From: Bradyrhizobium sp. ARR65 | Lineage (GTDB): Bacteria > Pseudomonadota > Alphaproteobacteria > Rhizobiales > Xanthobacteraceae | Assembly (NCBI RefSeq): GCF_000472385.1 | Contig: NZ_AWZU01000022.1 | Span: 1 to 64,000, forward strand | Length of the DNA stretch: 64,000 nt | Reading direction: 5' to 3' | Part shown: in pieces, positions 1 through 10,100 of the stretch | Layout: every line of letters starts with the position of its first letter | Position numbering within the stretch: the first letter of the stretch is position 1 | The notes under the pieces: model-generated | What the model saw: only the letters and a program-made list of their open reading frames with translations | Databases searched by the model: none | Told to the model about the DNA's origin: nothing | Program-made: the position numbers and the translations under genes

Positions 1-2
1 AT

Positions 3-260
3 ACCAACATAGTCGAGCGCGGCATCCGCCCGATCGTGCTCAATCGCAAGAACGCACTCTTCGCCGGCCATGATCATGGAGCGGAGAACTGGGCCTGCAT
101 CGCCTCGCTGATCGAGACCTGCAAGCTAACAGGCGTCGATCCGCAAGCCTATCTCACCGATGTGCTGACGAAGCTCGTCAACCTCTGGCCTGCCGCTCGC
201 ATCGACGAACTCATGCCATGGGCTTGGGCAGAACATTCGGCCGCCAAACTCGCCGCCTGA
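3..260 (+). pseudogene. IS66-family transposase C-terminus (cut by window edge)
   Basis: The frame is open from base 3 and ends at TGA 258-260, giving about 85 residues. The block VLNRKNALFAGHD followed by ASLIETCKLTGVDP and AYLTDVLTKLVN is the conserved C-terminal end of IS66 TnpC (DDE transposase plus C-terminal tail). The rest lies left of the window, so I cannot tell whether the element is complete. No IS66 TnpA/TnpB accessory frame and no terminal inverted repeat was recognised within the next 200 bases. It marks the left part of the island as mobile DNA. Confidence 0.8.
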
Positions 261-440
261 CGCCTTCCGGCGGGAAATCAAGCCCTCAGCGCCGTGCGGC
301 CAGAGGGCCGCTTACGATTTGGCGAAGTCTCGCCTGAGCCTCAGCACGGCAGCTAGCGGCTTGGCTTGTCTGCTGCATCCGGTGAATACGTCCAAAACTG
401 TCGCACCGATCCGATACGTAAGCTCGGCCAGGAGCCTACG

Positions 441-1508
441 ATGAAAAGCACTATTGCCGAATCTAATATCTTAGCCTCAGCCGAACGACCGCCCGGTTTT
501 CTGCTCGAACCGTTCAAATGGGCCGTCCCGATCCTCATCGCCATGCTTCGGTACAAACCTGAGCATTTATCGGATTTGATCCATCTCAGCCGAACGAGAA
601 TGCACCTGATCGGTACTGCTCTTGCCCACGTTGAGGGTATGCCAAGTTCTTCAGAGCTGACGGAGGTCCTTTTTCGAGGAGCAGCAGAAATGGTTCTTGA
701 CGCGACGTTAGGTTACCGCCCGTCGGGCCTTAAGCGTGCCCTCAGCGTGATGCCGACTTTCCTGATGGAGGCGGAAAGCTACCGCGGGCTTGTAAAGCTG
801 CTTGCCGACCCGGACTCAGCACGTCTTATCTATCACACGTTCGAGATCCGCGATTCTACCATTAGGGCAATGAACGATGTGCCACCACAGTTACGCCGAG
901 TCGTTTTCTCGATGCACGAGAATATCGGAGACATGAGCTCCTTTTCAAAGGGGCTGCGGTGCCTGTCAATGCGGAGCGGCAAACTGAGCTTTGATCAGCT
1001 TGTCTCCGAACTCGCGCGCGCGCGTCAGCCAAACCAGCTGCTGGCCAAACTCAAGTCTATTGTAGAAAGCTTACCGCTGCCCGACGCCCTCCCCCCAGCT
1101 CGCGTGCACTACGCCGAACGCATCGATTCCGGTCGTCAGCTACGCGCTCTGGGGAAGAAGTGGGGCAACTGTTTGGAAAGCTATGTATGGAACGTAGAGC
1201 ACGGGCAGTGCGCGATTTACATCTGGCGAGAGGCTGGCCTGCAGGCCGCCTGCTCCGTCACCCGATCCGGTCGCCTCGGTTGGTTTTTGGACGAGGTAAA
1301 AGGCCCCGAAAATACCGACCTTGAACCAAAAGAATACGAGAAGATCGTCAGCGCATTCGAAGCTGTCCAAATTCCTTCTGAGTCAGTCATCAGTTCGATC
1401 ACGCAGATTGTTGCGAACGATAATCTGGCGTGGAGGCCCCGACCGCGACGCCGGCGGGTCCGAGGCGCTCCTCCGCCGGTCCAGATGTCGTTGCCGGATC
1501 TTACGTGA
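441..1508 (+). CDS. Hypothetical protein with PcfJ-like C-terminal region
   Basis: A protein of 355 aa from ATG 441, chosen because AGGAG lies six bases upstream; an upstream TTG at 366 is possible but has no such site. I do not recognise the N-terminal 220 residues, which look helical. Around residues 245-290 it has LGKKWGNCLESYVWNVEHGQ and then an IYIWR strand. This resembles the short Cys-containing element of PcfJ-like proteins, known from conjugative plasmids. The tail is Arg/Pro-rich. Its stop lies 66 bases before the WYL gene start, so the two may be co-transcribed. No function is claimed. Confidence 0.55.
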   Translation: MKSTIAESNILASAERPPGFLLEPFKWAVPILIAMLRYKPEHLSDLIHLSRTRMHLIGTALAHVEGMPSSSELTEVLFRGAAEMVLDATLGYRPSGLKRALSVMPTFLMEAESYRGLVKLLADPDSARLIYHTFEIRDSTIRAMNDVPPQLRRVVFSMHENIGDMSSFSKGLRCLSMRSGKLSFDQLVSELARARQPNQLLAKLKSIVESLPLPDALPPARVHYAERIDSGRQLRALGKKWGNCLESYVWNVEHGQCAIYIWREAGLQAACSVTRSGRLGWFLDEVKGPENTDLEPKEYEKIVSAFEAVQIPSESVISSITQIVANDNLAWRPRPRRRRVRGAPPPVQMSLPDLT

Positions 1509-1573
1509 GCCAGCTTGGCGAATCCTGCCGCACCCCCGTAATATCCTTCTCTGGGAAGGGCTCGGGGGCCGGA

Positions 1574-2599
1574 ATGCGATATGAGAAGTTGGAAGCTCTG
1601 CTGCGCGTCGCTCTTGACATGCGGGGGAGTGCGGAAGGGATATCGCTCGAGGAAATTCAGCAAAGCTATCGGGTTAGCCGCCGAACCGCGGAAAGGATGC
1701 GCGATGCCATCGAACGCGTATTTCCCCAGATGGAGCAGGCCAATCCCGGAGAAGTCCCCAAGCGATGGCGAATTCGATCTGGTCCAGTTGCGAATCTTGC
1801 CGGCATTTCAACTGAGGAGCTCTCGGCTCTCACTACGGCCGCGCTGCTCGCAAAACGCGACAACGTCACAGACTTGTCGGCACGGCTTGAGACGCTCTCC
1901 GCGAAACTCAAGTCGCTCATACGACCCGATGCGGCACGCCGGATTGGTCCAGATCTCGAAGCCCTAATGGAGGCGGAGGGGATCGCCCTCAGGCCTGGCC
2001 CAAGGCTGGCGATCCCAAATGCTCTGCTTGAGGAGCTCCGCCACGCAATACTCGCTTGCCGAAAGATTCGAATTCATTATCGAGCAAGAAGCACCGGGAA
2101 ACTGAGCCTGCAGATGGTGTGTCCTTACGGATTTCTGTACGGTAATCGGCACTATCTCGTGGCTTACAGCCTGAGCAAGGGCGTTAGCGACTACCGGCTA
2201 TTTAGCCTTGCGAATATTGAAAGGGTTGAAGTTCAGGCGGCGCCGTTTCGAAGAAGAAAGGGCTTCAGTTTACAGAAGTTCGCGGAACGATCATTCGGTG
2301 TGTTTCAAGAAGACGCCCTTGACGTTGTTTGGCGATTCAGCCCTAAAGCAGCCGCCGATGCGCGGCAATATCTTTTCCACCCGACACAGACCCTCAAGGA
2401 GGAGAATGACGGCTCGCTTGTGGTCCAATTTCGTGCCGGCGGAGCATTGGAGATGTGCTGGCACCTGTTCACCTGGAGCGACCAAGTGCAGGTCATCGCG
2501 CCCACGCGATTGCAAATGTTACTAGATCAAGAGCTGTGGAAGGTGACTTCGGCTGGCAAACGGATGCCACGCGTTCACAGCACTGGCGACCAGGGATAA
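1574..2599 (+). CDS. WYL-domain transcriptional regulator with N-terminal helix-turn-helix
   Basis: A 341-aa protein. Residues 1-70 form a winged HTH of DeoR/HTH_11 type (ISLEEIQQSYRVSRRTAERM). Residues about 155-225 form the WYL/Sm-like fold, with IRIHYRARSTGK and YGNRHYLVAYS ending in YRLFSLANIERVEV. The remainder matches the WCX extension (DVVWRFSPKAAADARQYLF). Family members (BrxR, CapW, PafBC) sense a ligand, often nucleic acid, and repress or activate defence or repair genes. ATG 1574 begins the HTH exactly; the frame is open further upstream to 1430 but that stretch overlaps the previous gene. The 3' end overlaps the glycosylase gene tail-to-tail by 25 bases. Confidence 0.85.
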   Translation: MRYEKLEALLRVALDMRGSAEGISLEEIQQSYRVSRRTAERMRDAIERVFPQMEQANPGEVPKRWRIRSGPVANLAGISTEELSALTTAALLAKRDNVTDLSARLETLSAKLKSLIRPDAARRIGPDLEALMEAEGIALRPGPRLAIPNALLEELRHAILACRKIRIHYRARSTGKLSLQMVCPYGFLYGNRHYLVAYSLSKGVSDYRLFSLANIERVEVQAAPFRRRKGFSLQKFAERSFGVFQEDALDVVWRFSPKAAADARQYLFHPTQTLKEENDGSLVVQFRAGGALEMCWHLFTWSDQVQVIAPTRLQMLLDQELWKVTSAGKRMPRVHSTGDQG

Positions 2600-3267
2600 G
2601 ACGCTTGTTCACTCACAAACTTCATTGAGCCCCTGTCCGCATATCGCCAGGGTTTTTGAGCTGCCTGATCTATGATCTCTGGGCTCAAGCCGGGCCGATT
2701 CTTGTTCATGAACTCACGAACCCTGATACGTGGGCTGCAGACCAACTTGGGAACAGAGTTGCGCTGGTAAAGCTTGAACGGCCGCTCGAACAGACATCTA
2801 CGATTGAGTTTTGACGTGACACCCAGCGCCCCACCCAACCACATGGGACCGGAGCACAGACGCTCATGCTCCGCTGCAGCGCGTTCATCATATGGGACGT
2901 TTCGTATTTGCATGGCGGAGATCCCCCAAATCGGCTGCAGCGCCCGAATAAGAACCGCGCTCCCATAGCCCTGCTCGCGACAAACAAAGTTTAGGCAGGA
3001 ATCGGCGTACACGTAAGCGTAGCCTCCTGGACAGCGCATTGGCTCGCTTCTGTCTAACGGCTCATAGCCTTCGCCGCGGAAGCAGTATGAAGCGGCGTCC
3101 TGCTCGTCGTAGGCTTCCGTTTCGACTATGCGCCCTCCCGCAGGAGGGCCTATTCCGTAGTCTAGGATCAGGAAGGTCCCGATCAGTTTCCTTGCGACAA
3201 TTTCAGCATCGTCCATAAAGAATTCAGGTGAAAGTGGCTCCAAGCCATCTATTCGTTCGTCTGACAT
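2575..3267 (-). CDS. Divergent Mpg/AAG-family DNA-3-methyladenine glycosylase
   Basis: A 230-aa protein of the Pur_DNA_glyco (AAG/MPG) fold, which flips and excises alkylated or deaminated purines. Visible family elements are the N-terminal ARKLIGTFLI, the active-site strand GRIVETEAYDE with the catalytic Glu and Tyr, YAYVY, SAVLIRALQP with the conserved Arg, and LCSGPMWLGGALGV. Two features are atypical. The SHA element that carries the catalytic-pocket His in most members reads ASYCFRG, so the His is Tyr. The loop after YVY is about three residues short. The start lies nine bases after the stop of the deiminase-like gene, so the two form a leftward operon. Substrate may differ from ordinary Mpg. 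Confidence 0.8.
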   Translation of the reverse strand: MSDERIDGLEPLSPEFFMDDAEIVARKLIGTFLILDYGIGPPAGGRIVETEAYDEQDAASYCFRGEGYEPLDRSEPMRCPGGYAYVYADSCLNFVCREQGYGSAVLIRALQPIWGISAMQIRNVPYDERAAAEHERLCSGPMWLGGALGVTSKLNRRCLFERPFKLYQRNSVPKLVCSPRIRVREFMNKNRPGLSPEIIDQAAQKPWRYADRGSMKFVSEQASYPWSPVL

Positions 3268-3276
3268 GTCCTACCA

Positions 3277-4377
3277 TCAGAGCATTGGCATCGGTTGCGT
3301 TAGGCAGCGCACCCCTCCGCCGCCGGCCGCAATCGCATCGATTCGCAGCAAGACAATTTCGCATCCAGGAAACGCAGCGGCAAGCGCTTTGCCAGCGAGT
3401 TCGTCTCGTTCGCTATCACCGAACACCGACCCGATCACTGCTCCGTTGGCGAGATAGACGTTTAGATAGCTCGCCGCGAAACTAGATCGATTCCCCCTCA
3501 AATACTGCTTCCGTGGCGCGGGCACGCACTTTACCTTCAGCTTGCGTCCGTGAATTGTCCTCGCGTTTTTCAGGATCTGAATGTCATGCTCGCGCCAGAA
3601 GGGTGGCTCGCCGTCTGGATCACCAACCGATTCCACCAAGACCTTATTTCCCGGTGCGCAGAGGACATACCCGTCGACATGACCACTCGTTATCGGCTCG
3701 GAGATATCGCCCTCAAGCCAAATTACTTTGCGTATGCCCAATTTTTTGAACTCTGACGCGATAGCCGCTTGCCGGCCGGCATTTCCACGGACGGGATTGC
3801 GATTGGGGTTGAGCAAACAGCTTCGCGTCGTGATCAAAGTGCCGCGTCCATCGAACGCGAACGCCCCACCTTCGGCTACAAAGGATGCCGCTACACACGG
3901 CACGCCAAAGATTGAAGCAGCGGCCTTGGCAAGTTGATCACCAGCTCGAGCAGGACGCTCGGGCGTACCGCCCCAGCCGTTAAAATTCCAATCGATAGCC
4001 ACGACTTGTCTCCGAACGCCGCGAGTGCGGATAGCGAAAGTCGGCATGATGTCTCGCATCCAGAAATCATCTACCGGCGCTTTAATGACAGTGACAGCCG
4101 GGCAATCTGAAAACCGCTTGCAGGCTTCGCGGAACGCACGGCCGCGCGGCGCCAGCAGGCGGACCGACTCGAAGCGGGCGATTGCGTGTACGACTTTAGT
4201 CAGGTCACGCTTTATCCTAGCGGCGTCGCGAGCGCTCCACTCACGATGAACTGCCCAAGCTATCCAGCAGCATTTGTGGGGCTCCCAATCGGCTGGAATC
4301 CGTATGCATGCTTTGCGAATGCGGTCTCGAGACATTGAAACAAACTGAGGTCCTGAAGCCCGCTCGAAGTTTTCCAC
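3277..4377 (-). CDS. Agmatine deiminase / porphyromonas-type peptidyl-arginine deiminase family protein
   Basis: A 366-aa protein of the PAD_porph family, whose members hydrolyse guanidino groups (agmatine to N-carbamoylputrescine and ammonia). Conserved landmarks are IPADWEPHKCCWIAW near residue 30, DFWMRDIMPTF with the catalytic Asp, FVAEGGAFAFDGRGT, SGHVDGYV with the catalytic His, and GGGGVRCLTQP with the nucleophilic Cys near the C-terminus. The residue just before Cys is Arg instead of the usual His (GGGxIHC). The start could be ATG 4377 or the Met at 4335; the family core starts after both. It is divergent from the nuclease gene, with under 100 bases between. Placement in a defence island is unusual for an agmatine enzyme. 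Confidence 0.8.
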   Translation of the reverse strand: MENFERASGPQFVSMSRDRIRKACIRIPADWEPHKCCWIAWAVHREWSARDAARIKRDLTKVVHAIARFESVRLLAPRGRAFREACKRFSDCPAVTVIKAPVDDFWMRDIMPTFAIRTRGVRRQVVAIDWNFNGWGGTPERPARAGDQLAKAAASIFGVPCVAASFVAEGGAFAFDGRGTLITTRSCLLNPNRNPVRGNAGRQAAIASEFKKLGIRKVIWLEGDISEPITSGHVDGYVLCAPGNKVLVESVGDPDGEPPFWREHDIQILKNARTIHGRKLKVKCVPAPRKQYLRGNRSSFAASYLNVYLANGAVIGSVFGDSERDELAGKALAAAFPGCEIVLLRIDAIAAGGGGVRCLTQPMPML

Positions 4378-4474
4378 CGCAGCACGTCAGATTTGGACGT
4401 ATTTGGCGGCTCTACCTGAGGCTTCCTATTGGCAGGCCTTCTAGAATGGGGAATAGTAATTTGAGTTGATTTCC

Positions 4475-7165
4475 ATGATTTGCTTGCCGGGTGGGGCCCT
4501 AGTGAGCGCAGTATTGCCAAGTCGCCGTACGATTGTCGTTCATACAAATCTTGCAGCCCACATGGCCCGGGTCGCCGCCGCGCGGCGGGGAGACGTCGGG
4601 CTTCAGATCATGACCATGGGCCAGGTTGCCGGTCGCCTTGCAGGCGGCTTTCTAAGGCCCATCGATGTCGATGCATTGCGTAAGGCCGTCCGAGACGCAT
4701 TACCGGCAGTTCCTCTCGGTGAACTTGAGTCAATAAAGAGCCTACCTGGGATGGTCCGCGCCGCTGTCGGCACTCTCGAGAAGATCTGGCGAGCCGATAT
4801 CGATCTCTCCACCTCAAAGCACCCGCGCCTAACAGCACTCGCCGCTCTAGAAACGGAGGTGGTGCAGCGGCTGCCGCCTTCCATGAAGACGCCGCGGGTA
4901 CTGGTTGATCTCGCGCTCAACCGTCTGATCCATGCACCCGCCGTGTTGGGCCCCGTTGAAATTCACAGCCATAGCGAAATGCCGGTTTGCTGGCGGCGAT
5001 TGGTCCTTGCGCTCGCGAATTGCGTGCCAGTCGCCTGGGTAGCGGGTCCGCGGTCCGTTCCGGAGTGGGCCATCGGCAAGAACATAGAAATTCGGCAAAC
5101 TCCGCCGTCCGGGACCGCCCCGGATGTTTACTCTTGCGCTACTCCGCAACACGAGGTCCTGGAAGCCTTCCGATGGATGCGATCACTTCTCGCGGAAGGC
5201 AAGGCAAAGCCGGAAGATATCGCAATTGCAGCCGCGAGCCCTTCCGACTACGACGACTACGTTTCGGCACTGTCTCACGAGGCAAACATTCCGATTCACT
5301 TCGTGCAGGGCGTCAAAGCCGTTGCGACTCCGGAAGGTCAAACGGCCGCAGCTCTAGCGGACGTGCTCGTTAACGGAATTTCCCAGGCGCGAGTGCGGCG
5401 TTTGCTGCTTCGACTAGACGGCACCAGATGTATCGAAGGATTGCCACGGGACTGGACTCGGGTTCTTCCAGCCGAGGCTCCTCTTTCAAATCTCGACCGC
5501 TGGAAGCAGGTGTTCTCATCCCTTGAGCCTGCCGCTTGGCCGGGCGGGATAGATAAATCCAGTATCGTGCTTGACGTGCTGCAGATTCTTGAAAAGGGAC
5601 CCGCAGGAGCTCAGGAGGCCGGAGAAAAGCTGCTACCGAGAATGCCTCTGAAGTTATGGCAGCTCGCACTTGAGGATGGGCCGGCCACGGCACTTCCCGT
5701 TACGCTAGCGCGGCTTCACATTGCCGACGATCTTGAACCAGCGTCGCACCCGATTTGGGCGCCGGCGATTTCACTTTCGGCCTCCCCTCGGCCTTTCGTC
5801 CGCTTGCTCGCGCTGAACGCCGGGCGATGGCCACGCCGAATTTCCGAGGATCGTCTTATTCCCGATCACGTCATTCCGATCGAGAACCTCGAACCTCTAC
5901 CCGTGTCCGAGGCGGACCGCAGCGATTTTGCGACCATTATCGCCAGCGCCGCCGAGGCATCGATCTCCTTCAGCCGCCGTGACGTCGAGGGTCGCTTGTT
6001 GGGGCGCTCGCCTTTAGTCGGGGAGTTCAAAGAAACCTACCTAAGTTACGGCAGGATCCCGGAACATGCAGCAAGCGAGCCAGATCGCTTGACCGCTCGC
6101 CTGACGGAATTCCGGGCTACACCGACGGCGCGGTCTGGCTTAGCCACGTGGCGAGATTGGTACATGCGCCAAATCAACGCGCATGACGGCCTTGTCCGTC
6201 CAAAGCACCCGCGGCTGAACAAAGTTTTTCAACAGCCCATGTCGGCAACTTCGTTGCGGATGCTGTTGCGAGATCCAATTCGCTTTGTCTGGCGATACGC
6301 TCTGGGGTGGCGCCAACCGGAAGAAGCGGACGAACCTTTCAGCGTGGATCCGCTGACGTTCGGTGTTCTTGTTCATGAAACCCTCCAGATCGCCGTCGCC
6401 ACGCTCGAGTCAAATGGCGGCTTTGGAAAGGCCAACTCAGACGAGGTCACCAAAGCCACCGAGAAGGCGGTTCGTATGACGGCCGCACGATGGGAAACAG
6501 AGCAACCGGTGCCACCCCCAATTATCTGGCGGAACGCTTTGCAGGCCACCCTCAAAGTCGCGACTGCGGCCTTAAGTTATCGTCTGGATCGGTTGCCAAA
6601 TCAGAAGAGCTGGACCGAAATTCCTTTTGGCATGGCAGACGGCCGCGACCGCAGTCAGCTCCCGTGGGACCCATCGCGATCGGTTGAAATTCCCGGAACG
6701 GGAGTCGTCATACAAGGTCAGATCGATCGGCTGGACTTGTCGGGCGACAATCACCAGGCGCGGGTTATCGACTACAAGACCGGCCGCTTGAGCCGGGACA
6801 TGGCAGATGTCGTGCTCAAAGGCGGCACCGAGCTGCAGCGCTGCCTCTACGCCTTTGCAGTTCGAACGCTACTTGGTCCCAAGGTAAAGGTCGAAGCAGC
6901 TCTACTCTATCCGCGAGCGGCGGATGGCGAGGAAGCATTGTTTCCGCTCAACGATGTAAAAGCGGCATTGGATAAGCTCGCTTCGGCCATAGCGTGTGCG
7001 CGAGGCAATATCGAAAAGGGACTGGCGCTCCCTGGCATCGATGGGGGCGACAAGTTCAATGACTACGCTTTCGCGCTACCTGCCAATCCAAGCTATCTGG
7101 CTCGGAAGCGGCCTCTTGCCGATAAGCAGCTGGGAGACGCCGTTAAGATCTGGGAGGCGCCTTAA
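4475..7165 (+). CDS. AddB-like PD-(D/E)XK nuclease family protein
   Basis: About 896 aa. The C-terminal third is a RecB-type nuclease: GVLVHETLQ near residue 628, VIQGQIDRLD near 746 and ARVIDYKTGR near 764 supply the His, Asp and D-x-K catalytic residues. The rest looks like the inactive helicase-like body of AddB. No Walker A is visible, and the Cys residues that hold the AddB iron-sulfur cluster are absent (SLRMLLRDPIRFVWRY stands where a CPF motif is usual). ATG 4475 is taken as start; TTG 4466 and GTG 4502 are in frame. The stop overlaps the next start as TAATG, so the pair is translationally coupled and presumably forms a heterodimer. Confidence 0.8.
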   Translation: MICLPGGALVSAVLPSRRTIVVHTNLAAHMARVAAARRGDVGLQIMTMGQVAGRLAGGFLRPIDVDALRKAVRDALPAVPLGELESIKSLPGMVRAAVGTLEKIWRADIDLSTSKHPRLTALAALETEVVQRLPPSMKTPRVLVDLALNRLIHAPAVLGPVEIHSHSEMPVCWRRLVLALANCVPVAWVAGPRSVPEWAIGKNIEIRQTPPSGTAPDVYSCATPQHEVLEAFRWMRSLLAEGKAKPEDIAIAAASPSDYDDYVSALSHEANIPIHFVQGVKAVATPEGQTAAALADVLVNGISQARVRRLLLRLDGTRCIEGLPRDWTRVLPAEAPLSNLDRWKQVFSSLEPAAWPGGIDKSSIVLDVLQILEKGPAGAQEAGEKLLPRMPLKLWQLALEDGPATALPVTLARLHIADDLEPASHPIWAPAISLSASPRPFVRLLALNAGRWPRRISEDRLIPDHVIPIENLEPLPVSEADRSDFATIIASAAEASISFSRRDVEGRLLGRSPLVGEFKETYLSYGRIPEHAASEPDRLTARLTEFRATPTARSGLATWRDWYMRQINAHDGLVRPKHPRLNKVFQQPMSATSLRMLLRDPIRFVWRYALGWRQPEEADEPFSVDPLTFGVLVHETLQIAVATLESNGGFGKANSDEVTKATEKAVRMTAARWETEQPVPPPIIWRNALQATLKVATAALSYRLDRLPNQKSWTEIPFGMADGRDRSQLPWDPSRSVEIPGTGVVIQGQIDRLDLSGDNHQARVIDYKTGRLSRDMADVVLKGGTELQRCLYAFAVRTLLGPKVKVEAALLYPRAADGEEALFPLNDVKAALDKLASAIACARGNIEKGLALPGIDGGDKFNDYAFALPANPSYLARKRPLADKQLGDAVKIWEAP

Positions 7166-10100
7166 TGAAGACGCGCGAACTTCCGGATCGGGCCGCCCGA
7201 ACAGCCGCCCTGACCGACATAAATCGGTCCATGTTGGTCGAAGCTGGCGCGGGTTCAGGCAAAACATCGATTATGGCCGGGCGGGTAGCGTATTTGTTCG
7301 CTCAGGGTGTGAACCCGAAGAATGTCGCGGCGATCACATTTACCGAGTTCGCTGCCAGCGAATTGCGAATCCGCATTGAAAGGTTCGTTAACTCGCTTTC
7401 GATCGGCAAGGTTCCAGACGACATTGCGAGGGCTTTCCCCCATGGCGTACCAGAGAATCAACGTCAAAACTTAATCCGCGCCAAACAATGCATTGATGAG
7501 CTGCTCTGCACTACCATACATGGCTTCGCGCAGGCACTGATTAAGCCCTATCCGGCCGAATCGGGAATAGATCCTGGCGCCGAGATCGTCGATCCGACCG
7601 AAGGAGACCTTGCCTTCAACGAGCGATATCTCGATTGGATTAAAGAGCACCTCTCTGGAGAACGCGACGACGACGTTATTGCCGAGCTCGTGCTTGCTGA
7701 CGAAGGTCGTGGCCTTCGTCTGATTCGAAGCATTGCGGACTTCCTGAGGAAGAACCGTGATGCGAAGCTCCCGAATTACGCCTGGTCAACTTCCGTTGCC
7801 AAACACCTATCAGCGGCAGCCGAAGCCTTTCAGAAAGAGATAGCTCAGCTCGATTTTCAGGAAGAACAAACCAGTCAAGCGTGCGCGGCATTCATCGAAA
7901 TGGTAGACGCGCTCGGTGTCTCTGATCTACTCATCACCCAGCCTCGAAACCGCGCCCTTGTTCAAGCAGCGACTATTCCTCGGCACATCGCTTGCTTCAC
8001 GCAGGCCGGAGGCAAAAGGCAGCTGAAGACGAAAGGCGCTTGGGAGAAAGCCGCAGCTACTGCGGGCAAGGGCAAGGCTCATGGCACGATGGCATTCCAG
8101 GCCTGCGCCGCCAGATATGACGCCTGCCATACAGCGCTTAACGAATTGATGGAGATGGTCGCCGGCGAGCTTCTTGCTCGCGTCGTAAATGCCATGGAGC
8201 GGCTTTTCGTTGAGTGGAGCGAGTACAAGCGTTCTGCCGCGCTGCTTGATTTCGACGACTTGCTGCACACTGCCAAGGATCTCTTGGCCAAACACGAAGA
8301 CGTGCGGCAGGCGCTTGGGAGGCGCTATCAGCACGTCCTGGTGGATGAATTTCAGGACACGGATCCGCTACAGCTTGAGATCCTCTGGCGGCTCTGTGGC
8401 GATACCTCAAATCATGAAGACGGGGATCATCTGACAAGAACACTTCGTCCGGGCTCGCTCTTTCTTGTCGGCGATCCGAAGCAGGCCATTTATCGATTCC
8501 GCGGCGCGGACGTAAACGCCTATCTTCGGGCGCGAGAGGCGATGGGCAAAAAATCGCTGGTCAATATCGTTGCTAACTTTCGTTCGGTCGAGCCGATCCT
8601 TTCATTCGTCAACGGAGCGTTCGCAGGCCCCCTCTCGACGGCAGCAGGGCAGCCCGGCTTTATCGCACTGGCAGCAACCCGCCTTCCGGAAAAGAATGCA
8701 CTCACGGTCGCGGCACTCGACGTAGTAGTTGAGGATCGCGAGGATAGCGCCGAGCAATTGCGGGACGCAGAAGCGGACCGGGTCGCGGAGCTCTGCGCAA
8801 GAATAGTCGGCAACCTCAAGATCAGAGAGAATGGCGACCTACGGCCTTGCCGGTTTGGCGACATTGCCCTCCTCGCTCCTGTCGGAACCGACCTTTGGCG
8901 CTTTGAGGAAGCCTTAGAACAATGTGGAATTCCAGTCTCGACACAAGCCGGGAAAGGTTTCTTTCGACGGCAGGAAATCCAGGATCTCATCGCGCTGACC
9001 CGCGCAATCGCGGATGCGCGCGATACCCTCGCGCTAGGGGCTCTGTTGCGCGGTCCGCTCGTTGGACTATCGGAAACTGAGCTGCTCGATATAGCCGACG
9101 GTCTACCCACCGACCCCGCGCGATCGGATCCTCTTCCAAATCTCTCGCTCTGGACCGAACTCGACAAGATCAACCATGAGCTGGCGCGCGACATAATTAA
9201 GATCCTGCAGTCACTCGCGCGACGAGTGCGTTCGACTACACCCTACGCCCTGCTTTCGGATGCGGTCAGTCTACTGAACGTTCGCGCTCATTTTCGTTAC
9301 CGCTTCCCCGCTAGCGCAGATCGTGTGCTGGCAAATCTCGATCTTTTCCTGGAGATGTCGCGCGCCTACGACGTGCGAGGATTGCGTGCCTTTGCGAGGG
9401 ACATGCGCGCAAATTGGGAGGAACAGGTTCTCCAGGTCGAAGGACGTCCTGATGCCGAGGAGCAATCTGTTGCTCTGATTACAATTCATGCGGCGAAGGG
9501 TCTCGAATGGCCCATCGTGATTCCGATCAACATGAGTGGAGCGCCCAAGTCGGAGACCGGGCTTATGCACGATCGACGATCAGGTGAGTTTTCAATTCCC
9601 GTGCTCGGGATAGAACCGGCTAGCTACGCTCAGCTGAAATCCTGGAATGAGCAGGAGTTGGCACGTGAACGCGTTCGGCTCTGGTATGTTGCCGCAACCA
9701 GAGCTCGAGATTTGCTCATCCTGCCGCGTCATTCTGCACGGGTATCTGACAAATCATGGGCGCGCCTCGTCGACCTCGGTCTTTCGGGTCTAACGGCGAT
9801 TGAACCAGCCGATCTCGGTACCGAAAAAGCGGCGCTAAAGGCTCCTGAAGAAAACAAGCAAAGTGCCGAGCTGTTCAGAGAGCAGGGCAGCAGAATTTCA
9901 GAGGCGTACCACACGATTGTTTGGAACCGGCCAAGCCGTCATGAAAGCGACGTTCAACCCGAAGAGGAGCGGATCTTTTCTGATCCGGAGCAGGCTGATG
10001 AATCCATGGAGCCGACCACGGTGGTTGGCGGCGCCACGCGCGGCACAGTACTTCATAAGCTAGTCGAAGAGGTGTTAACGGGAGAAACGAGAGAGTCGGT

